Origin: Stenotrophomonas sp. 169
GTDB taxonomy: Bacteria > Pseudomonadota > Gammaproteobacteria > Xanthomonadales > Xanthomonadaceae
NCBI RefSeq assembly: GCF_014621775.1
Contig: NZ_CP061204.1
Coordinates: 2,066,501-2,130,500, forward strand
Length of the DNA: 64,000 nucleotides
Direction: 5' to 3'
Under the pieces are notes generated by a model that saw nothing but the letters and a program-made list of their open reading frames with translations, made no database searches and was not told the origin of the DNA. The translations under genes and the position numbers were made by a program. Below, in pieces: positions 62,083-64,000 of the stretch (the first letter of the stretch is position 1; each line of letters begins with the position of its first letter).

Positions 62083-63900
62083 TTATTTGCCGGCCACGGC
62101 GAAGGCGGCGTGGATAAGGGCCAGATGACTCAATCCCTGGGGGGTGTTGCCCAGGCCCTGCTCGGTCGCCGGGTCCCACATTTCGGGCATCAGCCCGACG
62201 TCGTTGCGGACCCGTGCCAGAAGGGATTCGAACAACCGCTTGGCCTCTTCCGGCTCGCCCAGCAGCCCGTACGCCTCCACCATCCAGAACGCGCAGCTGA
62301 TGAACGTGCCTTCGCACTCCTGCATCCCGCTGTAACGCCACAGCAGGTCCCCGCTGGCATCGCACAACTCGCGCCGCATCGCATTACGGGTGGCGATGAA
62401 GCGCTCCCGCCGAACGTCTGCCAGTCCGAAACGGCACGCCAGCATCAGGCTCGCATCCAGCCGATCGCTGCCGGCATGCATTACATAGGTCTGCCGCGCC
62501 TCGTCCCAACAGTGCGCATCGATCCAGTCCAGGATGCGCTCTTTTTCCCGCTGCCATCGCGGCAAGCGCGCGGTGGTGATATGGCCTTTTTCGGCCAGTT
62601 CGCAGGCACGTCGCAACGCCATCCAGCACTCGACCTTGGACATCGTGTAGTGCTGCATGTCTTCAAGCTCCCAGAATCCGCTGTCCTTGCGCATCCAACC
62701 GTCGGCACACTCTTCGGCCAGCTCGAACAGCAGACGCGCGGTGGAAGGGTCGAAGATATGGCCAGCATCGATCATGCGGCTGGCCATCTCCATGACGTCA
62801 CCGTAGCCACAGGTCTGCAACTGGTCGGTTGCGGTATTGCCCACGCGCACCGGCTGGCTGTTGCGATAACCGGGCACCTCCACGTAACGCTCCTCTTCCA
62901 CCCGCTCGCCGCGCAGCGTGAAACAGGGTGCCAAGCCAGGCCGGTGGCGGCCGATGGTGGTCATCAGCCAACTGAAACCCGCCTTCGCATCTGGCGTTGC
63001 GCCCACGCGCAGGAAAGCTTTGATCACATAGGCCGCATCGCGTACCCAGGCATAGCGGTAATCCCAGTTCTTGTCACCGCCGATGCGCTCCGGCAAGGAC
63101 GCGCTGACCGCCGCGGCGATGGCACCGGTGGGCGCGAACCAGAGGAACTTCAGCGCCAGCGCGGAGCAGATCACTTCTTCCCGGTAGGTGCTCGTGCACT
63201 TCAGGTCCGCCACCCACTGTCGCCACTCCCGGTCGGAGCGGTCGATGCGCGTGTCGATCTCCTGCAGCGGCGGCACCGGCAAGACTTCATCCTGCGAGGC
63301 GAGCAGGGCGACGATGTCCTGCTCGCCCGCGTCGAGGACCAGAACGCCGCGCACCTGCCGGTCATCGCAGGTCTCCACCTGCAGTCGTGGAGAATAATGA
63401 AGCATGGTCATCACCGGGCCGACGTGGTGCACGCATCCGTTCGGCGTTTCGCTCATCCACGGCGTGCAGGTGCCGCCCCGGTTACCGGGTTGGTACAAGA
63501 GATCGAACGTGACGCTGCCGTCCAGTACGTCGACACGGCGGGCGAGTTCCGACCACGGCAGCCGACCTGCCGGGCCGCTGTTCAACGATTCGGTGATACG
63601 CGCCGTGCCACTGGCCGTCCGCACCTCGGTTTCCAGCACGTTGCTGTTATGCCGGTAACGTCGCTGCACGTGCTGGCTGTCGCGTGGCTGCAGGACGAAG
63701 CGCCCGCCCTCCGGTGCATCCAGCAGCCGGTCCAGCAGCGGCGGGGCATCCATGCACGGTGCACACCACCAGTCGATGCTGCCGTCGGGTGCGATCAGCG
63801 CACTGGAGCGGCCATCCCCGATGGCGGCGTACCCGTTGATCGGTGCATAGCCGTCCGCATCGCGCCGGGTGTCGATGCCCGCAACGTCGGCAGACGTCAC
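62083..63900 (-). CDS. GH15 glucoamylase/trehalase-like protein
   Basis: A 605-residue (alpha/alpha)6 glycoside hydrolase of family 15 as found in bacterial glucoamylases and trehalases. It has an N-terminal beta-sandwich (ALIAPDGSIDWWCAPCMDAPPLLDRLLD), NWDYRYAWVRDAAYVIKAFLRVG, the general acid region SGFWELEDMQHYTMSKVECWMALRR (Glu) and the base region EGTFISCAFWMVEAYGLLG. Trehalase versus glucoamylase cannot be settled here. No signal peptide is seen, so it is cytoplasmic. The GTG start overlaps the SDR stop by 3 bases (63897-63900), so the two are coupled. Confidence 0.9.
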   Translation of the reverse strand: MTSADVAGIDTRRDADGYAPINGYAAIGDGRSSALIAPDGSIDWWCAPCMDAPPLLDRLLDAPEGGRFVLQPRDSQHVQRRYRHNSNVLETEVRTASGTARITESLNSGPAGRLPWSELARRVDVLDGSVTFDLLYQPGNRGGTCTPWMSETPNGCVHHVGPVMTMLHYSPRLQVETCDDRQVRGVLVLDAGEQDIVALLASQDEVLPVPPLQEIDTRIDRSDREWRQWVADLKCTSTYREEVICSALALKFLWFAPTGAIAAAVSASLPERIGGDKNWDYRYAWVRDAAYVIKAFLRVGATPDAKAGFSWLMTTIGRHRPGLAPCFTLRGERVEEERYVEVPGYRNSQPVRVGNTATDQLQTCGYGDVMEMASRMIDAGHIFDPSTARLLFELAEECADGWMRKDSGFWELEDMQHYTMSKVECWMALRRACELAEKGHITTARLPRWQREKERILDWIDAHCWDEARQTYVMHAGSDRLDASLMLACRFGLADVRRERFIATRNAMRRELCDASGDLLWRYSGMQECEGTFISCAFWMVEAYGLLGEPEEAKRLFESLLARVRNDVGLMPEMWDPATEQGLGNTPQGLSHLALIHAAFAVAGK

Positions 63901-64000
63901 GGCAGCAGCATCCCGCCCGTTGCACCGATCACTTCGCCGGTGATGTAGCTCGACTCCTGCGTTGCCAGCAGCACGTACGCCGATGCCATCTCGACCGGCT
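63897..64000 (-). CDS. SDR oxidoreductase, C-terminal fragment (cut by window edge)
   Basis: Only the last 33 residues are in the window: PVEMASAYVLLATQESSYIT, then GEVIGATGGMLLP. The YITGEV-x-GATGG end is typical of SDR proteins of the YhdF/YhxC group, often stress-related, found beside GH15 genes. Its stop overlaps the GH15 GTG start. Confidence 0.8.
   Translation of the reverse strand, partial: PVEMASAYVLLATQESSYITGEVIGATGGMLLP

Overview
The window is about 64 kb of GC-rich gammaproteobacterial chromosome. It is most likely Stenotrophomonas or a close Xanthomonadaceae relative. The reasons are the dense short palindromes headed by GTAG (the SMAG repeat family known from Stenotrophomonas maltophilia), a LexA box of the TTAG-N6-TACTA type known from Xylella and Xanthomonas, and a gene content of paoABC, bphOP, GH92, GH3 and many hybrid kinases. 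There is no rRNA, no ordinary tRNA, no insertion sequence and no CRISPR array.

Layout. 0-3.2 kb: end of a trehalose/glycogen operon (treY, DUF2934, glgX). 3.2-6.3 kb: an orphan ATP synthase epsilon-like gene and a receiver/HWE-kinase pair. 6.4-6.7 kb: what reads as a circularly permuted, two-piece tmRNA gene. Its acceptor/T-arm/CCA half lies upstream of its GGGGCUG/tag half, followed by a terminator. 6.7-12.4 kb: ProP transporter, small housekeeping genes and a GH92 mannosidase. 12.4-13.3 kb: a tandem array of 158-bp GTAG units. 13.3-18.7 kb: a complete periplasmic aldehyde oxidoreductase operon with its cofactor genes (paoABC, XdhC-type chaperone, mocA). 18.8-26.6 kb: a frameshifted catalase, an M23 peptidase and the operon bphO-bphP-receiver-hybrid kinase. 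26.9-33.0 kb: an esterase, YqaA and a DNA-repair neighbourhood (xthA, UdgX, radical SAM protein, Cho with a LexA box). 33-39 kb: DUF350, a second glgX, TspO, a nitronate monooxygenase-like flavoprotein and small proteins. 39.5-47.1 kb: a receiver, an SDR, a sugar dehydrogenase lipoprotein, a 976-residue hybrid kinase, and a TetR gene with a DJ-1/PfpI target flanked by matching operators. 47.3-56.8 kb: an FG-GAP protein, a carboxylesterase, an SPFH/zinc-ribbon/small-membrane-protein cluster and an unusual zinc-ribbon SDR. 56.9-64 kb: fasciclin, thermonuclease, a GH3 glucosidase behind a LacI-type operator, a second tandem GTAG array (95-bp units), a GH15 glucoamylase/trehalase-like gene and the end of an SDR.

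Three genes (catalase-like, hybrid kinase, DJ-1-like) and probably a fourth (zinc ribbon) are broken by a one-base loss in or next to a short G/C run. That pattern suggests consensus errors in the assembly as much as true pseudogenes. The most notable item is the permuted tmRNA, an arrangement described from Alphaproteobacteria, cyanobacteria and some Betaproteobacteria. All functions are inferred from reading the sequence; no database search was run.
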